Shown here: piece by piece, positions 23,771 to 34,050 of the stretch
Position numbering within the stretch: the stretch's first letter is position 1
Layout of the letters: every line of letters begins with the position of its first letter
Assembly: GCA_024291935.2 (NCBI GenBank)
Contig: CM044314.1
Span: forward strand, 28,928,001-28,992,000
DNA from: Okapia johnstoni
Lineage: Eukaryota; Chordata; Mammalia; Artiodactyla; Giraffidae
Direction: 5' to 3'
DNA: 64,000 nucleotides
The notes under the pieces: model-generated
What the model saw: the letters and a program-made list of their open reading frames with translations, nothing else
Told to the model about the DNA's origin: nothing
Database searches by the model: none
Position numbers and translations under genes: made by a program

Positions 23771-24307
23771 TGTTGCCTAGAAACAGTAGTGTTTCCTTGC
23801 CCAACCGCATAATATCTGCAAAGCATGCTATTACCAATATAGAGTTTTTAAGTGGAACTCAAATTCTTGTTAAATTTGTTCTTTGAATTCTATATATGGC
23901 AAAAACAAAAAACAAACAAAAAACCAGAAGTTCTTCTGAAACAATCATAGTCTGTGAAAGCTGAATTCTGCCAAGTTCTGAAAAAAGAATTTTTATCCCA
24001 AGAACTTATTTAGTGTCACTTTTCTTTTGGAGTTTCCTTTTCTTTTAATTTGCTATTTATCCTTTCAATTTACTTAATTGTTTTTAAGAGGTGATATCAG
24101 TATATTACAGCCAAAAGGAATCTGTTTCTCACAGGAGGGAGTAATAATAAAGAACTTTGAAAGCAACAAGAATAGTAGCTGGTAATAATTGGCCATTTAC
24201 TAGATGCCAACACTGTTTTCTATATTTAACTTGTAAACGGTGGGATCAGAATTTGAATCTAGGACTCTGGCACTGATGTGCGACCATCAGTCTCATGACA
24301 CTACCTT

Positions 24308-24560
24308 AGAATAGCACAATGGCCATGAACATGAACTCTGGGGTCAGTCTCAACATCCTGTCCTGGGTGTACTCTTTATTACCTTGGACATATTGTTATA
24401 ATGCTATTGTCTTTCTTCAATGCAAAAAGGGGAGGGTAGATATATTCACCGTTAATACATTAGTTAGGAGGGGTCGAATGACATAATGCATGTTAAGCAC
24501 CTTATGCCTGGCACATAGTAGGTGTTCTGTGTTAGCTATCGCCATTGTTATCTGTAATAT
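24308..24560 (+). mobile_element. MIR SINE, near full length
   Basis: Head ('gaatagcacaatggccatga'), core ('tattaccttggacatattg') and 3' end ('atgcctggcacatagtaggt') are all present. A further MIR-like scrap precedes it at about 24185-24300. Confidence 0.85.
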
Positions 24561-24579
24561 TAACCAGGAAATCTATGTA

Positions 24580-24720
24580 CAAAATGCCTTTCAGAATTGG
24601 AAGGGATCTTTAAGTTCATTGTTCAACCTCATCAATTTCTGATGAAGAAACTGAAGTGGGAGAGGCTAAGTAATTCATACAAATTAGATAGTGCCCAAGT
24701 CAGTACTGGTCAATATTCTC
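24580..24720 (-). mobile_element. MIR-like fragment
   Basis: 'gaattggaagggatcttta' and 'gatgaagaaactgaagtgg' match the common reverse-strand MIR pattern. Confidence 0.55.
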
Positions 24721-25494
24721 AAGATGTGTTAGCCTTCAAGAGTGGGAGAGTGTGTGTGTGTGAACACAGTTAGAGGTGGGGATGCAGAAATATAATGAGA
24801 GATTCAGACAGGCTTTGAGAACCAAATTGGGAGGAGTGCATGTCTGTTTGTGTGGGTGGAAGCATGTTTTTCCGGGATGCCAACTTGCTGTAGCACAGAG
24901 GCTATGGAATAGTACAGGGTTTAGGTATGCAGAAAGTCCTATTTATGAATACATCGGATGGACACTGAAGGATGCAAATAAGGCCTGGCCATGGAAACAG
25001 GATTGTCAGACACACCAGAAGGAGGTCCTCCTAGGTGGTCAGAGAAGAGGACAGCAGGAAGGATGGGAAGTACAGAACCCCAGCTAGCCAAGGGGCCACA
25101 TGGCTAGTCCAACTGCCACCCTGTAGGTTTGCAGGGGCATCTACTTTCTGTGTAGCCCAGAGAGTTCTCTCCCTGGACCCTGCTGGCTGCTGGGTCAGAG
25201 GTTGGGTGCTCACTACTAGTCACTGCAAAGACCCAGAGGCTTACTCTTATTAGTAACTCATGAATAACTTCATCATGTTATGAATAAGTAAATCATGTTA
25301 TGAATAACTCAAATCATGCATAACTTTATAATCCCAACTTCCATCTATCGCAGACTTTTTCCTAACTGACTCTTATAGAATGTAACCTCGGGAAAGATAT
25401 TTAAATACATGTAAAACAACTAAACACAACCTCCAAAATACTACAATTTTACTCTAGGATCTTCATTTACAGCATTTAATTTCAGCTCTAAGCT
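24721..25494. other. No recognised repeat; short tandem 'catgttatgaataa'
   Basis: Mostly unassigned. Imperfect tandem copies of a 'catgttatgaataa' motif lie at about 25262-25325. A 103-codon frame (24776-25087) has no resemblance to a known family. Confidence 0.35.
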
Positions 25495-25504
25495 CTTTAA
25501 GAGA

Positions 25505-25870
25505 ATGCTATGCTGTTCTTAGTCACTTAGTCGTGTCTGACCCTTTCACAACTCCATGGACTGTAGCCCTCCAGGTTCCTCTGTCCATGGGGATTCTCCA
25601 GGCAAGAATACTGGAGTGAGTTGCCATGCCCTCCTCCAGGGGATCTTCCCAACCCAGGGATCGAACCCAGAGATCTTCCCAACCCAGGGATCGAACCCAG
25701 ATCTCCCGCATTGCAGGTGGATTCTTTACCATCTGAGCCACCAAGGAAGCCCAAGAATACTGGAGTGGGTAGCTTATCCCTTCTCCAGGAGATCTTCCCA
25801 ACCAGGAATCGAATAACGGTCTCCTGCATTTCAGGAGGATTCTTTACCAACTGAACTACCAGGAAAGCCC
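25505..25870 (-). mobile_element. Bov-tA SINE, dimeric form, 10-bp TSD
   Basis: Two head-to-tail SINE units on the reverse strand (first to about 25751, second to 25870). Perfect 'ctttaagaga' copies at 25495-25504 and 25871-25880 show they arrived as one insertion. The first unit holds an exact 30-bp tandem duplication at 25642-25671 / 25672-25701. Confidence 0.95.
25642..25701. repeat. 30-bp tandem duplication inside Bov-tA
   Basis: Two exact adjacent copies, each beginning 'gatcttcccaacccaggg', in the SINE tRNA-proximal part. Confidence 0.92.
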
Positions 25871-25880
25871 CTTTAAGAGA

Positions 25881-26290
25881 TTAAGTCAGCTCTAATCTGT
25901 GGCTCTTCATCCATTACCACACTAACTTGTCCTTGCTGGGTATTGTCTGGGTTTTTTGCAGGCAGGTAGGAGGCACCTCTTCTAGTGAGGGTGCTGGGCT
26001 GGACAGATGCTCACACAAATAGCATTACTAGTATTGTTGGAGAAAACTGCCCAGAAGCCCACAGCCACACCTGGGACGACCACAAGGAGAGTTGGGCTTG
26101 GGGGACAGGGTGACGATGGACAAGCAATGACTAGTGAGATGGGAGAGAAGTACCAGTAGGGATGGGAGGCCTGCTAGGGTGAAGCTTGCAGGACTGACTG
26201 CAAATAGACATAATTCATGTGTGAATATGACACATAAACGGAAGCTGCAAGTTTCTTTTACTTTCTACCTGATGGAAATTAAAGGTGTTT
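25881..26290. other. No recognised feature
   Basis: About 400 bp of unassigned sequence, ending in a T-run just before a BovB copy. Confidence 0.35.
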
Positions 26291-26295
26291 TTTTT

Positions 26296-26908
26296 TTAAT
26301 TGTTGTTTAGTTGCTAAGTCGTGTCCCACTCTTTGTGACCCCGTGGACTGCAGCACACCAGGCTTCCCTGTCCTTCACCATCTCCCAGAGCTTGCTCAAA
26401 CTCATGTCCATTGAGTCAGTGATGTCATCCAACCATCTCATCCTCTGCCATCCCCTTCTCCTGTCCTCAATCTTTCTCAGCATTAAAATCTTTTCCAGTG
26501 AGTCCACTCTTTGCATCAGATAGCCAAAGTGTTGGAGCTTCAGCTTCAGCATCAGTCCTTCCAAAGTATACTCAGGATTGATTTCCTTTATGATTGACTG
26601 GTTTGATCTTCTTGCTATCTAAGGGGCTCTCAAGAGTCTTCTCCAGCACCACAATTCGAAAGCACCAATTCTTTGGCACTCAGCCTTCTTTATGGTCCAA
26701 CTCTCACATTCATACATGGCTACTGGGAAAACCATAGTTTAACTATATGGGCCTTTGTTGGCAAAGTGGTCTCTGCTTTTTAATATGCTGTTTAGTTTTG
26801 TCATAACTTTTCTTCCAAAGAGCAAGCGTCTTTTAATTTCATGGTTGCAGTCACTGTCCACAGTGATTTTGGAGCCCAAGAAATAAAGTCTGTCACTGTT
26901 TCCACTAA
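26296..26908 (-). mobile_element. BovB LINE, 3' 0.6 kb
   Basis: Reverse-strand BovB from its 3' end ('gtttagttgctaagtcg') into the RT thumb/C-terminal coding region, truncated near 26905. Frames are broken (longest 85 codons). Confidence 0.94.
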
Positions 26909-27500
26909 AAAAGAAAAATACACTAAGACATTTCAGAGTTCTCCTTTTGATAGCCCCTCCTGAAAATGGTATCTTAGGGCATAGGGCTGTACTCCAGATT
27001 CTCCCTCAGGATTAAGCGTGGCTGCATGTAACCAAAGACACCAGTATGCAACCTAACAAACTAGAAGTTTGTTTCTCCCTTATATAAGAAAGTTCTGAAA
27101 GTAGGCAGTGTAAGGCTGAGATCAGGAAGTTGAAGTTCATGCCATCAGGGAACCAGGCTCCAACAATCCTTCCGCTCCACCATTTCAGCAAGCATCTTCC
27201 ACACTCAGATGTCCTTACGGTTCAAGATCGCATCTGGAACTTCAGCCATTAAATCTGAGTTCAGTGTGGAATCCAGAAGTGGAAGAGTGGAAGGGTATAC
27301 CTCCCAGCTGAGTCAGTCCCCTTTATGAAGGCATATAGGAGCATCCTTTTACCTCTGTTTACATCTCATTGGTCACTTCTAGCAGCAAGGAAGTCTGAGA
27401 AATGTAGTCTTTGAACTAGTCTATACTACAGTTCTATTAGCAAGGAAGATGGAAAAATGGATATTACAAAGACAACCAGTGGTCTCTGTCACACCATCCC
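26909..27500 (+). repeat. Old mammalian repeat, family not assigned
   Basis: Blocks such as 'gtttgtttctcccttatata', 'gtaggcagtgtaaggctg', 'tctcattggtcacttctag' and 'gtctgagaaatgtagtct' belong to a widespread mammalian interspersed repeat whose name I do not recall. Similar material occurs at 63021-63157. Confidence 0.45.
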
Positions 27501-27898
27501 CATGTCATTACCATCTTTCATTCATGCCTCTCCTTACTATATATCAAAAGTTTCCTGACTTATCTCTGATTCCTAACTCTTCTCCTAGAATTTTTTCCCC
27601 CAACATGTTAGTGGTTAGGAGGGCTTAATATTATAGGTTATCTCAAGTATAAACTGTTAAATGTCAGAATTTCAGGTAATTATGGTGATATGAAGATGAG
27701 GGGAGAGGAGAAATTATTAGGTGAATATACTTTACACATAGAAGACTTCACTTTATGTCACCTCCTTCCCCTAGTCTCAGGGACTTGTTTGCCATCCTTT
27801 TCCCCTTTCTGTGATTTTCAGAACTGGGTCAAACAGTGCGTCTCACCTCAGGCTTTGGGCTGCTCTGATTTCCAAGTCAGTGAGTTTTAACCCTGGCT
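27501..27898. other. No recognised feature
   Basis: About 400 bp of unassigned sequence with only a 66-codon chance frame. Confidence 0.3.
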
Positions 27899-27909
27899 AT
27901 GCTTGAGGA

Positions 27910-28041
27910 CCCTAGAGGAAATGGCAACCCACTCCAGCATTCTAGCCTGGAGAATCCCACGGACAGAGGAGCCTGGTGGACTATAGTCCATAGGGTTGCA
28001 AAGAATCATGTCTCACTCTTTGCACCTAAATACACACACGC
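27910..28041 (+). mobile_element. Bov-tA SINE, 5'-truncated, 11-bp TSD
   Basis: Lacks the tRNA head and starts at the 'ggaaatggcaacccactcc' block. Perfect 'atgcttgagga' copies at 27899-27909 and 28042-28052 prove it inserted already truncated. Confidence 0.95.
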
Positions 28042-28217
28042 ATGCTTGAGGAATACCTCTCTGTCCACAGCACATGTGTCTAGGTTCCATCACACTCTCT
28101 GAGGTTTTATCATGATCATGTTTATTTTGAAAGAGCACTCCAGTTTACACTGGTGGGCACTCTGTCTTGAGAACTACTGTTTTTAGACATTTCTGATTCA
28201 GTTCAGTTCAGTCGCTC

Positions 28218-29577
28218 AGTCATGTCCGACTCTTTGCGACCCCATGAACTGCAGCACGCCAGGCCTCTCTGTTCATCAGCAACTCCTGGAGTCCACCCAA
28301 ACCCATGTCCATCGAGTCGGTGATGCCATCCAACCATCTCATCCTCTGTCGTCCCCTTCTCCTCCCGCCCCCAATCCTACCCAGCATTAGGGTCTTTTCC
28401 AATGAGTCAACTCTTTGCATGAGGTGGCCAAAGTATTGGAGTTTCAGCTTCAACATCAGTCCTTCCAATGAACACCCAGGATTGATCTCTTTTAGGATGG
28501 ATTGATTGGATCTCCTTGCAGTCCAAGGGACTGTCAAGAGTTTTATCCAACACCACAGTTCAAAAGCATCAATTCTGCAGCGCTCAGCTTTCTTCACCAT
28601 CCAACTCTCACATCCATACATTACCACTGGAAAAACCATAGCCTTAACTAGACGGACTTTTGTTGGGAAAGTAATGTCTCTGCTTTTAAATATGCTATCT
28701 AGGTTGGCCATAACCTTCCTTCCAAGGAGTAAGCATATTTTAATTTCATGGCTGCAATCACCATCAGCAGTGATTCTGGAGCCCAAAAAAATTAAGTCTG
28801 ACACTGTTTCCACTGTTTCTCCATCTATTTCCCATGAAGTGATGGGACCAGATGCCATGATCTTAGTTTTCCGAACGTTGAGCTTTAAGCCAACTTTTTC
28901 ACTCTCCTCTTTCACCTTCATCAAGAGGCTCTTTAGTTCTTCTTCACTTTCTGCCATAAGGGTGGTGTCATCCGCATATCTGAGGTTATTGATATTTCTC
29001 CCAGCAATCTTGATTCCAGCTTGTGTTTCTTCCAGCCCAGCATTTCTCATGATGTACTCTGCATATAAGTTAAATAAGCAGGGTGACAATATACAGCCTT
29101 GACGTACTCCTTTTCCTATTTGGAACCAGTCTGTTGTTCCACGTCCAGTTCTAACTGTTGCTTCCTGACCTGCATACAGGTTTCTCAAGAGACAGGTCAG
29201 ATGGTCTGGTATTCCCATCTCTTTCAGAATTTTCCACTGTTTCTTGTGATCCACACAGTCAAAGGCTTTGGCATAGTCAATAAAGCAGAAATAGATGTTT
29301 TTCTGGAACTCTCTTGCTTTTTCGATGATCCAGCGGATATTGGCAATTTGATCTCTGGTTCCTCTGCCTTTTCTAAAACCAGCTTGAACATCTGGAAGTT
29401 CACGGTTCACGTATTGCTGAAGCCTGGCTTGGAGAATTTTGAGCATTGTTTTACTAGCATGTGAGATGAGTGCAATTGTGCGGTAGTTTGAGCATTCTTT
29501 GGCATTGCCTTTCTTTGGGATTGGAACGAAATCTGACCTTTTCCAGTCCTGTGGCCACTGCTGAGTTTTCCAAATTT
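28218..29577 (-). pseudogene. BovB reverse transcriptase, 5'-truncated but open
   Basis: About 450 codons are open from the inversion junction to a TGA stop at 28218-28220; the first Met codon in this frame is at 29446. The product would be the non-LTR reverse transcriptase used in target-primed retrotransposition. Visible in order: a [13 protein letters not shown] segment, motif A with AFD (29258-29266), the motif B region with the QGCILSPC block (about 29080-29105), motif C YADD (28967-28978), the thumb, and the RTE C-terminal region ending in VAKSRT. The N-terminal endonuclease and the first part of RT are missing, and no promoter precedes it in sense orientation, so it cannot mobilise itself. 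The open frame suggests a young copy. Unlike the copies at 2242 and 63158, its YADD box is intact. Confidence 0.85.
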
Positions 29578-29578
29578 G

Positions 29579-29776
29579 CAGAAGCGAGGCGGCTGCGACG
29601 GGTCGGCGCAGAAGCGAGGCGGCTGCGACGGGTCGGCGCAGAAGCGAGGCGGCTGCGATCGGCGCAGAAGCGAGGCGGCTGCGACGGGTCGGCGCAGAAA
29701 GCGAGGCGGCTGCGACGGGTCGGCGCAGAAGCGAGGCGGCTGCGACGGGTCGGCGCAGAAGCGAGGCGGAGAGGAG
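29579..29776 (+). repeat. 30-bp GC-rich tandem array (BovB 5' region)
   Basis: About 6.5 copies of a 30-bp unit starting 'gcagaagcgaggcggctg' and ending 'cgacgggtcggc'. Copies 1, 2, 4 and 6 appear identical; copy 3 has lost 4 bp and copy 5 has gained one a. The last copy breaks into 'gagaggagctag'. Every unit holds several CpGs. Confidence 0.93.
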
Positions 29777-29778
29777 CT

Positions 29779-30125
29779 AGGCCGGGCCGGGGGCCGGGGG
29801 GCGGCGGCCGACAAGGGTTAGGCCAGGCCGGGGGGGACGGGGGCGGCGGCCGACAGGGGCTAGGCCGGGCCGGGGGCCGGGGGCGCGGCCGACAGGGGCT
29901 AGGCCGGGCCGGGGGCCGGGGGCGGCGGCCGACAGGGGCTAGGCCGGGCCGGGGGCCGGGGGCGGCGACCGACAGGGTCTAGGCCGGGCCGGGGGCCGGG
30001 GGCGGCGGCCGACAGGGGCTAGGCCGGGCCGGGGGCCGGGGGCGGCGACCGACAGGGTCTAGGCCGGGCCGGGAACCGGTGGCGGTGGCCGACAGGGGCT
30101 AGGCCCGTCCAGGGGCCGGCAGCGG
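29779..30125 (+). repeat. 40-bp GC-rich tandem array (BovB 5' region)
   Basis: About 8.5 copies of a 40-bp unit with core 'aggccgggccgggggccggg' and end 'ccgacaggggct'. From 29901 to 30060 the units alternate between 'cggccgacaggggct' and 'cgaccgacagggtct' ends, giving an 80-bp higher-order period present twice. Outer units are more diverged (39-42 bp long). The array grades into unique BovB 5' UTR sequence near 30125. Confidence 0.93.
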
Positions 30126-30555
30126 CGGTGAGAGGAATTACCCAAGGCCCAAGGAGCAGGGGCTGTGTGGGCACAGGAGGGCCGAGAGGAGTTACTCCAC
30201 ATTCAAGGTCAGGAGGGGCCGTCGTGAGTAGATACCCGTTGTCCAAGGTAAGGAGCAACGGCTGCACTTTGCTGGAGCAGCCGTGAAGAAATACCCCACG
30301 TCCAAGGTAAGAGAAACCCAAGTAAGACGGAAAGTGTTGTGAGAGGGCATCAGAGGGCAGACACACTGAAACTAAAATTACAGAAAACTAGCTAATCTGA
30401 TCACACGCACCACAGCCTTGTCTATCTCAATGACACCAAGCCATGCCGTGTGGGGCCACCCAAGACGGATGGGTCATGGTGGAGAGGTCTGACAGAATGT
30501 GGTCCACTGGAGAAGGGCATGGCAAACCACTTCAGTATTCTTGCCTTGAGAACCC
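30126..30555 (+). mobile_element. BovB 5' UTR (inverted part of the insertion)
   Basis: Unique part of the BovB 5' end on the plus strand: 'ggagcagccgtgaagaaata', 'ccacgtccaaggtaagag', 'ggtctgacagaatgtggtcc' and 'cttcagtattcttgccttga'. It stops at the TSD, before any coding sequence. Confidence 0.88.
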
Positions 30556-30566
30556 CATTTCTGATT

Positions 30567-31280
30567 AAGGTGGGGATTTTTCTTAATGCTTCAGCCTCAT
30601 ATCAAAAATAATGAGGGGAACTTAGCATTGAGAATGCCACCCACCCCAACTCCTATTAGCCTGACCAGGGCAGCAGTGCCTGCTGGAACATGGAACATCT
30701 GGAGTTCTCCATCAGTGACTGAATCACAGAGCCCTGTCATTGAGTGGTCCCTGCTCTGAGAATGAGGAACATCTATCTGTCTGAATTTCTGGAAAGGGAT
30801 TCTGCGGTTTGGTGAATTAGATTTTCCTTGAACTCAGCTCTGAAATGACGGCTATCCTGATTATACAGCTTACCATAGTGAGCATCTGTAATTTGTGTCT
30901 GGGAATATCTCTTTCCTGGAAACCTATTTCTCTTCCTGATCTATGTGATTCCGGTGGGGCTGCCATCAGAAGACGCTGTTGCCGTGCCCACCACAGGGCT
31001 GGCACACCACATCAAACGGGGTCAATCAGACTCTTTTCCACAAATTTGAATCATTAGCAAATGTGGCTGGAAGAGAACCTTCAGGAGAGTCTATACATTC
31101 CTAAAGTTGAGGGTCCTGAAACTTTTTCCAAAGTTTGGTTATTAAGAAGTTCTTTTGATTTTCTGTTATTGAGTTTATTACTGAGTAGCCTTTTTTTCCT
31201 ACTTGGGTTTGTCAGAATGAACTGTTGTTATTTGCATCCAAAGAACTCTGAAATATACAAAAATTGACAAGAAAGAGAGT
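30567..31280. repeat. Unassigned, likely old repeat
   Basis: Phrases such as 'gtggggctgccatcagaaga', 'cacagggctggcacaccac' and 'ggtcaatcagactctttt' feel like an old interspersed repeat, possibly retroviral, but I cannot name it. The frames here (about 60-70 codons) look like chance. Confidence 0.3.
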
Positions 31281-33149
31281 AATGGATGGATAGCATAATA
31301 TAGATCCTCAAGGAAATGGGGATTATTTGAATTCATTATTAAACCAATTTTAAAAGAATGAGAAATTCTGGGAGCATAGGAATAGGATGATTTCTTCTAA
31401 CATCATTGGATATTTTAATAGCTGTATCAAACTTTGAAATTATTACCTCAAGACTTGGGATAATACTCAGAATCTTCATGAGATTGTGGTTGAAATCTGT
31501 TATTATTTAGTCATTACCAAGGATTTAAAAATAGCATATAACAGAAGAGAAAATATCAAAGTACATTACATACAGCTGGATTAAGAAATATTTCATATAA
31601 TTTTTCATTCAGTTGTATGTATGTGTGAACTTATTTGTGATAGAGAATTTATTTTACATGAATAATGTAAGTTATGGCCAAAAGTGCTTGAAAAACACCG
31701 AATATTTGCAGCTTGCTTTTGGCTTGTAGACATGGGGCTAAAACAGCTAAAAATGAAATTCACAGACTGACTCTGCAGGTTTCTAATTTAAGTACCAGTT
31801 TAATTTACAATCTGACCAGATCTTTTACTAAACATTAGGACTTTGACCAGGGACCTCAGTAATTGAAATAGGAAATACAGCGAGATTCAATGTGCTTTCA
31901 GATTCTCCAATCTTTCTAAAGGCAACATTTCCTTTGACAGAGGAATCTTCTGTGTTGAAGAAAGACAGTAATTTTCTACATGCCCCATCTCTTATTGATG
32001 CTCCAGAGGTCACCAGGATTTAAACATAATATGATTAGGAAGATGAAGTGCAAAATTTAGATGCTGTGTTTAGGAGAACCTGAAAGGATTTGTAAATCTA
32101 TATCATTAAAAGTCTAGATAAATTTTTTTTTTGAGATGGATTTTGAGAATGCTTCACCAGAAATGGGACTCAAAGTATTTAATGGGTGTATTTACTAGAG
32201 ATTCAGTGTGAAGTGGGCTAGGGTCAGCTGACTAGCTGTGGTTCTACTTGTTTTCTTGGTTAATTTATATAATCTTGGATTAAATGCTGGCCCTTACTCA
32301 ATAACACAGAAAGGCCAATAAGGGTCTTATAATGCAGGAACAGTAGTTTCAAGAATTTGTGTAATAGACGCTGAACTGGATCCATCACATACGCCTTGCC
32401 TGCCCCCTTGTTCTGTCTCCAGATAGAACTGAGAAGACTCTCCCTCTCCTCTTGCTATGAAGATTATGCTGATGAGAGAAGCATCACAATATTTAGAAAG
32501 AGCTTTAAAACCTGTCCTTAAGAGATCAAAAATGCTGATGAAAAATCCTGCCATTGAGTCAAGCTTCTTGATTCTGGTGTGGTTGAAGGAAGCTCAGAAT
32601 GCCTGAGTTCAAATGACAGCAGAAGCCAAGTGGATGTGGTCATTTCATTTTGCAGCAGGGCAGGCACAGTGTGAAGATTTTGAGATTCTTAGTTTAAGGC
32701 AAGTATACATTTCTGACTGTGGTTTTTAAATTATGAAGTCCTTAGAGGTGAAATCAACAGGCAGCCCATGAATAAAGGGAAAGAGATATTTGGCTCAAGC
32801 TATTACATTAAAAAATAAGATTTCTTACTCACCTCCATAGTATGAGTCAGTCAAAAAAATCTAGAGCCTCTTGAATAAAGGTGAAACTGAGTACCACCAA
32901 TGAAAGGATGTGCTGTATTACAGCATACATCAAACAAGTTCCTTCTGGCATCCCTCCTGAATAATTGTGGCTATTTTATTGTAAAAGCTGTTATATGCCA
33001 AGATCAAATGAATTCTCAGTAGTACAGAATGCCATTGTAGTTTGCTGATCAGAATAATTGGCTAAATGGACTAAATAGTACATGGAAAGCAAAATTCTAT
33101 TTCTAGGAAAATTTCAGAGATTATATTACAATCAAGCATTTGAATATGA
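31281..33149. other. Unassigned; possibly decayed retroviral sequence
   Basis: About 1.9 kb upstream of the ERV pol remnant. Scattered open runs occur (for example about 32457-32609, plus strand) but nothing I can match with confidence. Position alone suggests decayed gag/protease DNA. Confidence 0.25.
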
Positions 33150-34042
33150 ATGTCTAAGGGTCTTTATTGCATTCTGACATGTTTCCCAGTTTGGCAAATT
33201 CAAAAAATGGAATGATCCTATACAATAAAGGTAAATTATAAATTTTATTGGGTAGTAATTCCCATTGTGGATGCTCATCCACACTAAGTTTTATTACTGG
33301 AGCAAATTTATAAGCCTCTTACATTTGATGGGCAGCTATTTAGCTGGTATATATTTTTTAATTTGTTTTAGTAAGTGGAGAACACCAGAAATATCTTGCT
33401 TTTACCTGACAGGTCAGCAATATACATTGGCCACTCTCCCGTAGGGATGTATCAACTCTGACTCTGTGCCCCAATCTAATCCATAAAGATTGAAACCAGA
33501 TTATCATTTTAAAGTAAATACCACTAATGCTTGCACTAATGACATTAGGCTGATAGAACATGGAGAATAGGAAGTAGGAGGTTCTTTAGTTACTCCAGTA
33601 AGGCAGGTGAACCAAAGACATTGTAAAATAACTTATGTAAAATTTCTGGAGCTCCAGTGGGCTGGGAAATATTCAGTTATTATCTTTTTCAGTAGGAAAC
33701 AAATTCTGCATAATATTATGTCTCCTACCACCAAGAAAGAGGCATGGTCCATAATGAGCCTCTTTGGATACTGGGTGTTCTATTTCGACCAACTTACCAA
33801 GGATTCCAAACCTGTCAGCCTTGTATGGAGTCCAGAATAAGATATGACTCTCCAATGGACTGCCTGAGAACATTCAATGATTTTTAGTCTATCTGTGGCA
33901 TATCAGAATGTATATGAAACTCATGTCAAGTCCTGATGGGAGAAACACTACAGAGACCCCAGGGAATACAGAGCTATGTTATGCTCCTGTAGGCAAGTAA
34001 CTGTGCTCTTTTGAGAAACAACTCTTGACTTGCTACTGGGCT
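33150..34042 (+). pseudogene. Endogenous retrovirus pol remnant (RT to start of RNase H), ERVL-like
   Basis: Plus-strand translation in shifting frames gives, in order, decayed RT palm segments (33180-33350), a block at about 33405-33450 resembling the motif before the RT active site, a mutated active-site region (about 33510-33545, catalytic aspartates not all kept), then a clearer run in one frame, 33607-33840, containing KITYVKFLELQWAG and the PTTKKEA block of the RT thumb/connection. Near 34010-34042 a short FEKQLLTCYWA run marks the RNase H start. Stops and frameshifts are frequent, so it is long dead. Pol order and these motifs fit class III (ERVL) best, but a class call needs alignment. 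An L1 cuts it at 34043. Confidence 0.7.
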
Positions 34043-34050
34043 TTTTAATT

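Larger units (their letters stand above)
28199..30555 (-). mobile_element. BovB LINE insertion with inverted 5' part and 11-bp TSD
   Basis: One insertion of 2357 bp. The part 28199-29578 is BovB on the minus strand, from the RT coding region to the 3' terminus. The part 29579-30555 is the BovB 5' UTR on the plus strand. Identical 'catttctgatt' copies at 28188-28198 and 30556-30566 flank the whole, with up to 3 bp ambiguous against the BovB sequence on the right. An inverted 5' segment inside one TSD is the signature of twin priming, well described for human L1. The junction at about 29578 shares 'gc'. Everything between the 5' UTR (ending at the 'cttgagaacccc' block) and the RT fingers, including the endonuclease, is absent. 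Confidence 0.93.

Noticed and set aside
28506..29102. 198-codon plus-strand frame
   Set aside because: It is the shadow of the BovB reverse transcriptase frame on the minus strand.
29407..29982. Long open frames on both strands (135 and 170 codons) rich in Pro/Arg/Gly
   Set aside because: They are produced by the 30-bp and 40-bp GC-rich units, whose lengths are or are close to multiples of three and which contain few stop words. Both strands stay open at once, as expected of a repeat artefact.
29579..30125. CRISPR-like array of 30-bp repeats
   Set aside because: Units are directly adjacent with no spacers, the DNA is mammalian, and the array belongs to a BovB 5' end.
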